Shown: piece by piece, positions 8,027 through 15,805 of the stretch | Layout of the letters: every line of letters begins with the position of its first letter | Numbering within the stretch: position 1 is the stretch's first letter | Source of the DNA: Streptomyces atratus | GTDB lineage: Bacteria > Actinomycetota > Actinomycetes > Streptomycetales > Streptomycetaceae | Reading direction: 5' to 3' | DNA: 64,000 bases | NCBI RefSeq assembly: GCF_900119365.1 | Contig: NZ_FPJO01000004.1 | Location: forward strand, 1-64,000 | Program-made: the position numbers and the translations under genes | The notes under the pieces: model-generated | What the model was told of the DNA's origin: nothing | Seen by the model: only the letters and a program-made list of their open reading frames with translations | Databases searched by the model: none

Positions 8027-8734
8027 ATGGTTACGGTCGGCCTCATGGCGGATGACGAATCCACGCGCGCTGCCCGGCTGTTGGACGCCCAGGCGAAGGC
8101 CGCACGACTCTTCGCGGAGATCGAGGAGCGCGGGCTGGTCGCACCGGGCGAGGGAGAACGCGACGTCAGCGACCGGATCCGGGACCTGGCGAACGAACTG
8201 TTCGGCACGACCCGGCACTGGCACAAGCGCATCGTGCGCTCCGGGCCGAACACACTGATGCCGTACCGGGAGAATCCACCGGACCGGGTGATCGGGGCGG
8301 ACGACATCGTGTTCGCCGACTTCGGGCCGATCTTCGAGGAGTACGAGGCCGACTTCGGGCGGACCTTCGTCCTCGGCGACGACCGCGTCAAGCACCGGCT
8401 GCACCAGGACCTGCCGAAGGTCTTCGCGGCGGGCCGCCGCTTCTTCGAGGCCGACCCGGAGATCACGGGCGCGCGGCTGTACGCCGAGGTCGAGCGGCTG
8501 GCGGTGCTGGCCGGCTGGGAGCTGGGCGGCTGGCATGCCGGCCACCTGGTCGGGGAGTTTCCGCACGAGTGGATCGACGGCGCGGACACGGAGTCGTACG
8601 TCGCGCCCGCCAACGACACCCCGATGCGCCGCACCGACAAGGCCGGACGTCGCTGCCACTGGATCCTGGAGATCCATCTCGTCGACCGGGAGCGGGAGTT
8701 CGGCGGCTTCTACGAGGAACTGCTCACGCTCTGA
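8027..8734 (+). CDS. M24-family metallopeptidase-like protein
   Basis: About 235 aa with the pita-bread fold signature of Xaa-Pro/methionine aminopeptidases: IVFADFGPIFEEYEADFGRT supplies the two metal-ligand Asp, GGWHAGHLVGEFPHE the ligand His, and HWILEIHLVD with EREFGGFYEEL the Glu region. The N-terminal creatinase-like domain of prolidases is absent, giving a short single-domain enzyme. ATG 8027 is preferred because GGAGG ends 8 bases upstream; ATG 8045 is also possible. It stands alone between two molybdenum-related genes and no function in that pathway is evident. Confidence 0.75.
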   Translation: MVTVGLMADDESTRAARLLDAQAKAARLFAEIEERGLVAPGEGERDVSDRIRDLANELFGTTRHWHKRIVRSGPNTLMPYRENPPDRVIGADDIVFADFGPIFEEYEADFGRTFVLGDDRVKHRLHQDLPKVFAAGRRFFEADPEITGARLYAEVERLAVLAGWELGGWHAGHLVGEFPHEWIDGADTESYVAPANDTPMRRTDKAGRRCHWILEIHLVDREREFGGFYEELLTL

Positions 8735-8760
8735 CCCGACGGCGCCGGCCCGCGCAGCGG

Positions 8761-9156
8761 TCAGACGCGGTCGATGTGCACATTCGTCGACTTGACCCGG
8801 GCCGTGGCCTCCATCCCGACCTCCAGCCCCAGTTCCTCCACGGCCTCCCGCGTCAGCAGCGAAACCAGCCGGTGCGGGCCGGCCTGGATCTCCACCTGGG
8901 CGGCGACGTCGCCGAGCTTCACCGCGGTGACGATCCCGGGGAAGGCATTGCGGACAGAGGTGTACGAGGTGTCCTCCTCGCCGCCACCGCCCTTGGCCAG
9001 CTCCACGGAGAACTCGGCGAGATCCCCGCCCTCGATGAGCCGCCGCCCGCCCTCGTCCCGATGGGTGGCCACCCGGCCGGCGTCGGCCCAGCGACGTGCG
9101 GTGTCGGGGCTCACACCGAGGAGCCGGGCGGCCTGGCCGATTGTGTAGAACTGCAT
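8761..9156 (-). CDS. HTH-TOBE transcriptional regulator (molybdate-responsive type)
   Basis: A 131-aa regulator: an excisionase/MerR-like HTH (QFYTIGQAARLLGVSPDTAR, then RWADAGRVATHRDEGG) at residues 1-50 and one TOBE/Mop domain at about 65-130 (IVTAVKLGDVAAQVEIQAGP to RVKSTNVHIDRV), which in this family binds molybdate or tungstate. It is the intact paralogue of the frameshifted gene at 6934-7321 and probably the only working sensor here for modABC. The start is ATG 9156; GGAGGGG lies rather far upstream (about 15 bases). Confidence 0.85.
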   Translation of the reverse strand: MQFYTIGQAARLLGVSPDTARRWADAGRVATHRDEGGRRLIEGGDLAEFSVELAKGGGGEEDTSYTSVRNAFPGIVTAVKLGDVAAQVEIQAGPHRLVSLLTREAVEELGLEVGMEATARVKSTNVHIDRV

Positions 9157-9263
9157 ACCAGCCAAGATAGGCCCCTCCACGGATGTCCGGGCCCACCGCA
9201 CCACCGGCACCGTCGGCACCACGGGCATCACCGCACCGCCGTCGGTCGACCGGATAGAATCCG

Positions 9264-10049
9264 ATGATGTTCACACTTCGCGCCCGCACACTGGTTTTTG
9301 ACATCGACGGCACGCTCTGCTTCGACGGACGAACGATCGATGACCGGATTCTTGCCGCGATCGGCGAGTGCGAGCGCGTCGGCCATCATGTGGTCTTCGC
9401 CTCCGCCCGGCCTGTCCGCGACCTGCTGCCCGTCCTCGACGGAGCCTTCCCGGCCGCCACACTGATCGGCGGGAACGGGAGTCTCGTCTCGGCCGACGGC
9501 CGGGTTCGGGCCCGGGCCGCGTTCGATCCTGCCGGACTCGGCGCACTCATGGAGACGGTCGGCCAGTACGAAGCGACCTATCTCGCCGACGGACTCTGGG
9601 ACTACGCGTACACCGGACCTGCGGACCATCCGATCCGGGGCCGCGTCGACCAGGGGAACCTGGCGAAAATGGTGGACATCGCCGAGCTTCCCGAGGTTGT
9701 GAAGTTCCTTGTCGTCGGTGCGTCGGACATGGCGGCACTCGCCGACGCCGGCCGTCGGCTGGGGCTGACGGTCAACCATCACCTCGACGAGGCGATCGTC
9801 GACTTCGCGCCGGGCTCTACGACGAAGTGGGAAGCCCTGAGCTCGACGGGGATCGGCGAGTACGTCGCGTTCGGGAACGACATCAACGACTTCGATCTCC
9901 TGCGGAACGCGGAGCGGGCGGTGCGCGTCGGCTCGCACCCGGGTCTCGACGACGTCGCGCAGGTCACGGTCGCCGCCGACCCGGAGGCAGTCGCGGCCGA
10001 GATCTCACTGCTGGCCGAGGCGGCCCGGGCCGTCGTCCGGGCGGTGTGA
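9264..10049 (+). CDS. HAD-superfamily (Cof-type) hydrolase
   Basis: A 261-aa phosphatase-like protein with HAD motif I VFDIDGTLCF, motif II FASARPV, a basic residue in the VVKFLVVG region, and motif IV AFGNDINDFDLLRNA. The large cap between motifs II and III is of the Cof/SupH type, which acts on small phosphorylated metabolites; the substrate cannot be told. Two ATG codons occur in tandem (9264, 9267). A TAGAAT -10-like box at 9255-9260 is only 6 bases before the second ATG and no ribosome binding site is visible, so the mRNA may be leaderless. Confidence 0.85.
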   Translation: MMFTLRARTLVFDIDGTLCFDGRTIDDRILAAIGECERVGHHVVFASARPVRDLLPVLDGAFPAATLIGGNGSLVSADGRVRARAAFDPAGLGALMETVGQYEATYLADGLWDYAYTGPADHPIRGRVDQGNLAKMVDIAELPEVVKFLVVGASDMAALADAGRRLGLTVNHHLDEAIVDFAPGSTTKWEALSSTGIGEYVAFGNDINDFDLLRNAERAVRVGSHPGLDDVAQVTVAADPEAVAAEISLLAEAARAVVRAV

Positions 10050-10101
10050 GGCACGACCGCCGGTCGCCGAGCCGAGCAGATGGCCGTCGAGAGCACGGGC
10101 G

Positions 10102-10443
10102 TCAGCCGGGTCCCGGCGCCGTGCTGTCCCGTACCACGAGTCGCGTCGGCACCAGCGTCGTTCCCCGCTCGGCCTCGCCCTGCCGCACCTGGCGCAGGGC
10201 GCTCTCCACGCAGCGGCGGCCGACTTCGGCGAGGTCCTGGTGGACCGTGGTCAGCGGCGGAAGGAACGAGCCCGACTCCGGGATGCCGTCGAAGCCGACG
10301 ACCGAGACGTTCTCGGGGACCCTGCGGCCGCGCTCGTGGAGGGCGTGCTGCAGTCCGAGCGCCATTTGGTCGTTGGCGGCGAACACCGCGGTGCAGCCGG
10401 GCTGTTCGGCCAGGCGGAGGCCGACCCGGTATCGCCCGCTCGT
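10102..10443 (-). pseudogene. LacI-family regulator, C-terminal fragment
   Basis: The frame encodes only the last ~105 residues of a LacI-type repressor: GLRLAEQPGCTAVFAANDQM, ALGLQHALHERGRRVPENVS, then VVGFDGIPESGSFLPPLTTV and the final subdomain. The HTH and first half of the sensor are missing. Upstream, at about 10440-10450, the sequence joins the 3' part of an unrelated ProC-like gene, so this is a deletion junction rather than a functional gene. Confidence 0.8.
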
Positions 10444-11257
10444 GACTGTGCGAGGTCTGCGAGGAGCGCGTCGAGTGCCTTGGTCAGGGCCTCGGAGTTG
10501 GCCGTGCCGAACCACGTGGTGCGGATGCGCTCGTTGAGTCCGTTCGGCGTCTCGTGGTGGCCCACGAGCTGCCCCAGGGACTGCTTGTCGTCGCCCAACG
10601 AGCGCCCGACGCCCTGGAAGAGGCTGCGGACGTAGCGGTCCGCGGCCTCGGCGGGCACGCCTTGCCGGGCGGCCCACGCGGTGAGCGTGGCCAGATACCC
10701 GTAATGGGTGGTCAGTGTGGCCGTCAGGGCGGAGAGGACATTGAAGGCGGATTCGTCCGCGAGGGGCAGCGCCCCGCCGAGGCCGTCGTCCGCGACCGGG
10801 TGGGAGGGGCACGTCACGGTGACGGACCGGAGCTCGCGCACGGTGGGCAGCGGAATCGCGCGCACGACGGGGGCGCCGGTGCCGAGCGTCTCGCGCAGCT
10901 CGCCGATGCCGACGCCGGTCATCAGGCTGATCACGACACCGTCGTCGCCGACCCGGAGCCCGGCGAGGGCCTCGGCGCGGTCCTGGGGGCGGACGGCGAG
11001 GACGACCACCTCGGAGCGGTTCGCCACGTCCTGGTTGTCGGCGCAGACCCGGACGTTCGGATACCGCTGGGACAGTTCGGCGGCCGTACGGGCTCCTCGC
11101 GGCGAGAGGTGGTCCGCGGCGGATTGTCGACGCCGTCGCACAGACCGTCCACGATGGCCCGGCCGATCTCGCCCACGCCTATGATCCCGATGCGGTCCGT
11201 GGTTTCTCCCTGTCGTCGCGTTCGTCGGACATACCGGCGCTGTCCGTGACCGCTCAC
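10444..11257 (-). pseudogene. ProC-like NAD(P)-dependent reductase, frameshifted and 3'-truncated
   Basis: GTG 11257 overlaps the TetR stop by 4 bp. The frame opens with a Rossmann motif, DRIGIIGVGEIGRAIVDGL, as in pyrroline-5-carboxylate reductases. After DNPPRT (near 11118) it loses register, and the neighbouring frame carries on with LSPRGARTAAELSQRYPNVR, VVVLAVRPQDR, VISLMTGVGIGELRETLG and the C-terminal helical domain (GGALPLADES to LDALLADLA). The 3' end is fused to a LacI fragment near 10444. At least one frameshift plus a deletion make it non-functional. The original was probably co-transcribed with the TetR gene. Confidence 0.75.
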
Positions 11258-11901
11258 CGGGTTCCGCCCCGGGCCGCCCGGTCCTGGACGCGGCCGAGCA
11301 CGGTGCCGAGGATCCGGTCGAACTCCGCCACGGACCCGTAGCCGGCCTGGAGGGGCGCGAGGGCGGCCATGGTCGGATACGTGTCGGCGTCGATCGCGGG
11401 GGTGCCGGTGTCCTCGCCGCTCTCGCCGCTGAGGACCGCCAGGAGGTATCCGTTGAGGAAGCCGAACAGCGTCATCGGCGCGTCCGCGACCACCTGTTCG
11501 GGCAGGCCGGCCTCACGCATCGCGGTGACCAGCCGCTCCAGCGCGATGAGGGCCACCGGCGAGGTCTGGGCGCGCGTCGCCAGCAGCGGGAACACCCGGG
11601 GGTGCCGGTAGGCCATCTCCCGGTAGCCGTGCGCCGTTCGGCGGGCGATCTCCTCCCAGTCGCGCGACGTGTCGTCCGTCGCGGCGGCCACTTCGGCGAG
11701 CACGGCCTCGGAGACCGCGTCCAGCAGCGCCGCCTTGCCCTTGATGTGGTGGTAGATCGACATCGGGTCGACCCCGAGCTCGTCCGCGAGGCGCCGTACC
11801 CCGAAGCGCTCCAGGCCGTCGCGGTCGACGAGCGCGACGGCGGCGTCGGCGATGCGCTCGCGGCTGAGCCCCGCCGCGGTGCCCTGTGCTCGTCTGGCCA
11901 C
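11254..11901 (-). CDS. TetR-family transcriptional regulator
   Basis: A 215-aa one-component regulator. The HTH occupies residues ~12-60 (LSRERIADAAVALVDRDGLE, then VRRLADELGVDPMSIYHHIK). The rest resembles the TetR_C ligand domain. The downstream gene with which it overlaps by 4 bp is broken, so its target may now be only itself or divergent sequences. A partial dyad with CGTA-GAT-TACG lies 49 bases upstream of the start and could be its operator. The ligand is unknown. Confidence 0.88.
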   Translation of the reverse strand: MARRAQGTAAGLSRERIADAAVALVDRDGLERFGVRRLADELGVDPMSIYHHIKGKAALLDAVSEAVLAEVAAATDDTSRDWEEIARRTAHGYREMAYRHPRVFPLLATRAQTSPVALIALERLVTAMREAGLPEQVVADAPMTLFGFLNGYLLAVLSGESGEDTGTPAIDADTYPTMAALAPLQAGYGSVAEFDRILGTVLGRVQDRAARGGTR

Positions 11902-11940
11902 GTCTGCTCCCTGTACCCCGTATGTCCCCGTCCTTTGCTG

Positions 11941-11968
11941 AACCTACACCGTAGATTACGTGGTGTGG
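11941..11968. promoter_or_regulatory. Candidate TetR operator/promoter
   Basis: The dyad CGTAGATTACG is centred at 11955 within AT-richer DNA, flanked by ACACC and GGTGT. On the minus strand TAGGTT lies nearby as a possible -10 box for the tetR gene. Confidence 0.4.
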
Positions 11969-12071
11969 GAAGAACTCCGCGGTGCGGGGATCGAGAAGGG
12001 GACCGTCACGGCACACCGGTCCGACCGGGGCCGGGGCGCTCACGGGCGCCCCGGCCGTCGGACGTCCGCCG

Positions 12072-12587
12072 TCAGGACACGGGCAGCTCCGCTCGTACCG
12101 TGCGGGCCGCGGAGACCAGGTTCTCCGGGGAAGCCCTGGTCTCGGGCCAGCCACGGGTCTTCAGACCGCAGTCGGGGTCGACCCACAGCCGTTCGGCGGG
12201 AATCGCCTTCAGGCCCTTGCGGAGCAGGGCGGCAGCCTCGTCCGCACCGGGCACGCGCGGGCAGCCCTCCAGGTCGTTGACTTCGTCGCGCAGGGCGAGG
12301 GCGACCTGCCGGGCGGTGTCGCCGAGCGGTTGGTCGTCGCGGACGTAGGACCAGGCCGGCATGGTGACGACCTCGCCGATCTCGGCCCTGATCCGCTCCT
12401 CGTATCCGGCCGTGTCGATCCGGCCCGCGCGCAGACCGGCGCGGGCCGCGCGCAGCTCGTCGGTCTGCGGGAAGGGCCCGATGGCGGTCGTGGGCAGCAA
12501 CGGCAGCTTGAGGTGGGCGCGTTGGGTGGCGGCGCGCTCCGTGTCGACTGGTCGGTGCGGGCGTACCGGCGCAAAGGAACGCTTCAC
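12072..12587 (-). pseudogene. metE: Cobalamin-independent methionine synthase (metE) remnant
   Basis: The 172-codon frame is built from three separate parts of the C-terminal half of MetE joined in frame: FAPVRPHRPVDTERAATQRA to YEERIRAEIGEV; then AWSYVRDDQPLGDTARQVAL to RDEVNDLE; then PRVPGADEAAALLRKGLKAI to WVDPDCGLKTRGWPETRAS. The N-terminal half and the segment with the HTHMCY zinc ligands are gone, while the last zinc Cys (DPDCG) remains. Full MetE has about 760-770 residues, so activity is excluded. The frame starts right after the stop of the membrane-protein gene at 12588. Confidence 0.85.
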
Positions 12588-12794
12588 CTACTTCAGCGCG
12601 GTCGCCACCACCGCGACGACCGCGCTGATGACGGTCAGGGCCGTCGCGAACGCCTTGCCCGACCTCGCGACGGCCTCGGGCGCCGGAGCGCCGCCCCAGC
12701 GGGCGACGGCGAACGCGATCCCCGCCACGAGGCACGCGGAGATCACGGCCAGCGCGACTGCCATGAGCAGCATCGCCGTATGGGTGGGGCTCAC
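12588..12794 (-). CDS. Small two-helix membrane protein
   Basis: 68 aa from GTG 12794, preceded by a strong GAAGGAGGAG site about 7 bases upstream. Two hydrophobic helices (MLLMAVALAVISACLVAGIA and AFATALTVISAVVAVVATAL) flank a short loop RWGGAPAPEAVARSG. It diverges from the SpoIIE-type phosphatase and shares its promoter region with two 17-bp palindromes. No function known; the size and position suggest an accessory to the neighbour or a general envelope protein. Confidence 0.65.
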   Translation of the reverse strand: MSPTHTAMLLMAVALAVISACLVAGIAFAVARWGGAPAPEAVARSGKAFATALTVISAVVAVVATALK

Positions 12795-12904
12795 AACAAC
12801 TCCTCCTTCGAGGCCTTCGAGCTCATCTGCTGTGTGCGGCGCGCACTCACGCGCGGCACGAAACAACCATCCACCTGCACGCGGGGCGGTAGTGCGGGTT
12901 GGAT

Positions 12905-12943
12905 GTTGTCCACGCGACAACATGGGGTTGTCCGTGGAACAAC
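12905..12943. promoter_or_regulatory. Two tandem 17-bp palindromes (candidate operators)
   Basis: GTTGTCCACGCGACAAC (12905-12921) and GTTGTCCGTGGAACAAC (12927-12943) share the design GTTGTC-N5-GACAAC, the second with one arm mismatch. Their centres are 22 bp apart, about two helical turns, so a protein dimer on each would lie on the same DNA face. They sit between divergent genes, 20 bases before GTG 12963. Confidence 0.65.
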
Positions 12944-12962
12944 TTGCCCTGAGAGAGATGAC

Positions 12963-15785
12963 GTGGGGACTTTGAAGCGGCCCGGCCGGCCTTGGGCGCC
13001 CGCACGTGGGACATGCACGGAGATCAACGATCTCGTTCACGCCCTGCGGACCTGGCTCGACACCTCCAACGTGTCGGTGACCCAGCTGCACACACGACTG
13101 ACCGCCGAGCACTTCCGTTCCGGTGCGGTGCCCGATCTGCGCAAGCTGCGTGAGCAACTCTCCGGGGTCGCCCTGACATGGGACCTCGTCGAAGCCGTCG
13201 CCGATGTCTGCTTCCCCGACGAGACCGGACCGCGGACCGCCGAGCGGCTCAAGAAGCTGCAACCGCTGTGGAGCGCCGCTCGCACCGCTCCCACGCCCGT
13301 CACCACCGACGGAAAGCCGGCCGTCCCGGCGCACGAGCTCGTCGAGGCCCAACAGCGCACGATCGCCGCGCTGGAGGATCTCAACCGTGTCCGGCAGGCT
13401 TTCGAGGTCAGTGAGCAGGCCAGGCAGCAGGCTCTCCAGGTGGCCACCGTGCTCTTCGCGCTGCTCGGCCAGACGCAGGCGCAAGTCGCCCAGCTCACCC
13501 GGCGGTTGGATGCATTGCGCGGTGCGGACGAGTCATTCCTCGTCGATGTGGAGTTGGCCGAACACCGCCTCGAACGCGCCGTACGGCAGTCGGAGGACCT
13601 TCGCTCGCAGCTCGGCCGGGCCGAGGCCGAACGGGACACGGCGCAGCGCGTGGCCGATCACGCCGCCCGCCGTATCAAGGTGCTGGAGGACGAACTCCGT
13701 GAACTCAGGAGCGGCTCGGCACCCGGCGGTCAGCTCCGGTCAGGAACCGCCCTGCGGATTCCCGGCCCGCTGACCGGCACCGCCGACGACGCCGCGCTCG
13801 ACCAGGTGGACGACACGCTGCGCAAAGCCCGTGACGTGCTCGACCGGGAACACGAGGCCGTGCAGGAAGCGGCCGAGGACATGGGATGGAGCGAAACCCG
13901 GAACGCCGAGAAGGAGCACACCGGCGTCGTCATTCCCGGGCAGGCTGTCCGCAGCGCAACCCGTCACGACGCCCGGTCCGCGCACAGCGGCAACGGATTG
14001 TTCCGCACAACCCCGGACAACCCTGCGACCAGCACGGACGGGCCGGGCAGCGAGGTCGCACTGCGGCGGGCGGACGACTCGATGCGGTTCGTGGGAGCCG
14101 CGACCCGGCGGATTGCCCGCGGCATGGATCTTGACGAGATCGTGCTCGGGCTGTGCCGGGCGACCGTTCCGTCGTTCTCCGACGAGACCCTCGTCTTTCT
14201 GCGCGACCCGCTCCCCGTGGGTGACGAGCGACCGGCCTCTCCGTTCGTGCTGCGGCTGCGCCGTACCGACCGGCTGCGCCCGGCGGACGAGCACGACGGA
14301 CTCTTCGCACCGGATGCCGATCGTGCCGTGCTGCGCCCGGTTCCTCGGGGCAGCGCGCTCGCCGAGGTGTTACGCGGGGTGCGCCCGGTCCTCGGCGGCT
14401 CGGCCGCCGGCCGGGACGCACTGCCGTGGCTGCTCGGCCCCGACCACTCGCTGCCCGACGATGACCGGGCGATTCTCGCCCCGCTGCGCGGCCGTCGTTG
14501 GGTCATCGGGGTCGCGGTCTTCCTGCGCTGGGACGAGCGGCCGGGTTTCGACCAGAACGACCTGCTGGTCGCGGCCCAGCTGGTCACGCACACGGCGCTC
14601 TCCCTGGACAAGGCCGTACTGTACGGGCGCGAGGCGTACATCGCGGGTGAGTTGCAACGAGCGATGCTGCCGCGCTCCCTTCCGCAGCCGCCCGGCGTGA
14701 AGCTCGCCGCCCGCTACCTGCCGGCCGCTGAGACGGCCCGGATCGGCGGCGACTGGTACGACGCGATCCCGCTGCCCGGGAGCAGGGTCGCCCTGGTCGT
14801 CGGCGACGTCATGGGCCACTCCATGACCTCCGCGGCGATCATGGGACAGCTGCACACCACCGCGCAGACCCTCGCCGGGCTCGACCTGCCGCCGCAGGAG
14901 GTACTGCGACGGCTCGACGAGCAGGCACGGCGTCTGGGCGACGACCGGATGGCGACCTGTCAGTGCGCGGTGTACGACCCGGTCGCGCGCACGATCACCA
15001 TCGCCAACGCCGGCCACCCGCCGCCCGTACTGCTGCATCCGGGCGGCCGGACGGAGGTGCTGAGGGTGCCGCCGGGCGCCCCGATCGGGGTGGGCGGTGT
15101 CGAGTTCGAGGCTGTGGAGTTGGCCGCACCCACGGGCGCGACGCTGGTTCTCTACACGGACGGGCTGGTCGAGTCGCGGTCGCGGGATGTGTGGACGGGC
15201 ATCGAGCAGCTCAGGGAACGGGCGGCCGCCACGGCGCGACTGACCGGGCCGGACCGCGGGCCCTCTCTGGAGGCGCTCTGCGACGATGTGCTGGACGTGC
15301 TCGGCCCGGGGGACCGGGACGACGACATCGTGATTCTCGCGACGCGGTTCGAGGGTATCGCGCCGAGCGACGTGGCCCACTGGTTCCTGGAGCCGACGTA
15401 CGAGGCCCCGGGGCGGGCCCGGAGGCTCGTACGGCGGACGCTCGCCGGCTGGAGCCTGGAAGAACTCGCGGACGTGGCCGAGCTCCTGGTGAGCGAGATC
15501 GTGACGAACGCCGTGCGGTACGCGGAACGGCCCATGAGCCTGAGGTTGTTGCGGACCGGTGTGCTGCGCTGCGAGGTCGGCGACGACTCGACGCGGCTGC
15601 CCCGGCGGCACAGGGTACGGCCCATGGACGAAACCGGCCGCGGGCTGCACGTCGTCAACGCACTGGCGCAGCGGTGGGGCGCGGCCGATGTCTCCGGAGG
15701 CAAGGTGGTCTGGTTCGAACTGGACCTGCCCCGGGGCGCGGGCGCCCGCGGGACCGCCCCCGCCGCTGGGGACGTCCCGGGCTGA
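12963..15785 (+). CDS. Multidomain PP2C (SpoIIE) phosphatase with GAF-like and anti-sigma-type ATPase domains
   Basis: A 940-aa cytoplasmic signalling protein. Residues ~20-100 resemble an N-terminal regulatory module common in streptomycetes (ALRTWLDTSNVSVTQLHTRL); ~125-250 are a coiled coil (KVLEDELREL); ~370-530 look like a GAF sensor; ~555-800 are the SpoIIE phosphatase, with GGDWYDAIPLPGSRVALVVG and GDRDDDIVILATR carrying the metal Asp residues; the C-terminus is an HATPase_c domain (ELLVSEIVTNAVRYA, GRGLHVVNALAQRWG) as in anti-sigma factors. It combines kinase and phosphatase potential of a partner-switching system. Leu 470 is encoded by TTA (14370-14372), so translation should depend on the bldA tRNA. 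GTG 12963 follows GAGAGAG. Confidence 0.9.
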   Translation: MGTLKRPGRPWAPARGTCTEINDLVHALRTWLDTSNVSVTQLHTRLTAEHFRSGAVPDLRKLREQLSGVALTWDLVEAVADVCFPDETGPRTAERLKKLQPLWSAARTAPTPVTTDGKPAVPAHELVEAQQRTIAALEDLNRVRQAFEVSEQARQQALQVATVLFALLGQTQAQVAQLTRRLDALRGADESFLVDVELAEHRLERAVRQSEDLRSQLGRAEAERDTAQRVADHAARRIKVLEDELRELRSGSAPGGQLRSGTALRIPGPLTGTADDAALDQVDDTLRKARDVLDREHEAVQEAAEDMGWSETRNAEKEHTGVVIPGQAVRSATRHDARSAHSGNGLFRTTPDNPATSTDGPGSEVALRRADDSMRFVGAATRRIARGMDLDEIVLGLCRATVPSFSDETLVFLRDPLPVGDERPASPFVLRLRRTDRLRPADEHDGLFAPDADRAVLRPVPRGSALAEVLRGVRPVLGGSAAGRDALPWLLGPDHSLPDDDRAILAPLRGRRWVIGVAVFLRWDERPGFDQNDLLVAAQLVTHTALSLDKAVLYGREAYIAGELQRAMLPRSLPQPPGVKLAARYLPAAETARIGGDWYDAIPLPGSRVALVVGDVMGHSMTSAAIMGQLHTTAQTLAGLDLPPQEVLRRLDEQARRLGDDRMATCQCAVYDPVARTITIANAGHPPPVLLHPGGRTEVLRVPPGAPIGVGGVEFEAVELAAPTGATLVLYTDGLVESRSRDVWTGIEQLRERAAATARLTGPDRGPSLEALCDDVLDVLGPGDRDDDIVILATRFEGIAPSDVAHWFLEPTYEAPGRARRLVRRTLAGWSLEELADVAELLVSEIVTNAVRYAERPMSLRLLRTGVLRCEVGDDSTRLPRRHRVRPMDETGRGLHVVNALAQRWGAADVSGGKVVWFELDLPRGAGARGTAPAAGDVPG

Positions 15786-15805
15786 CCCACGCCCCGGAGC
15801 GCGCT

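Noticed and set aside
7010..9313. 767-codon minus-strand frame
   Set aside because: Only its last part (the HTH of the frameshifted regulator at 7321) is real; the rest is antisense to the molybdopterin and M24 genes and shifted against the second regulator.
12905..12943. Tandem palindromes as a transposon inverted repeat or att site
   Set aside because: The two units are in direct order next to each other without an element between or around them; operator function is simpler.
11982..12962. N-terminal extension of the SpoIIE phosphatase frame
   Set aside because: The upstream part is antisense to the metE remnant and the small membrane gene; homology begins after GTG 12963.
15162..15785. 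Separate gene for the C-terminal HATPase domain
   Set aside because: The frame is continuous with the phosphatase domain, with no internal ribosome binding site or start.
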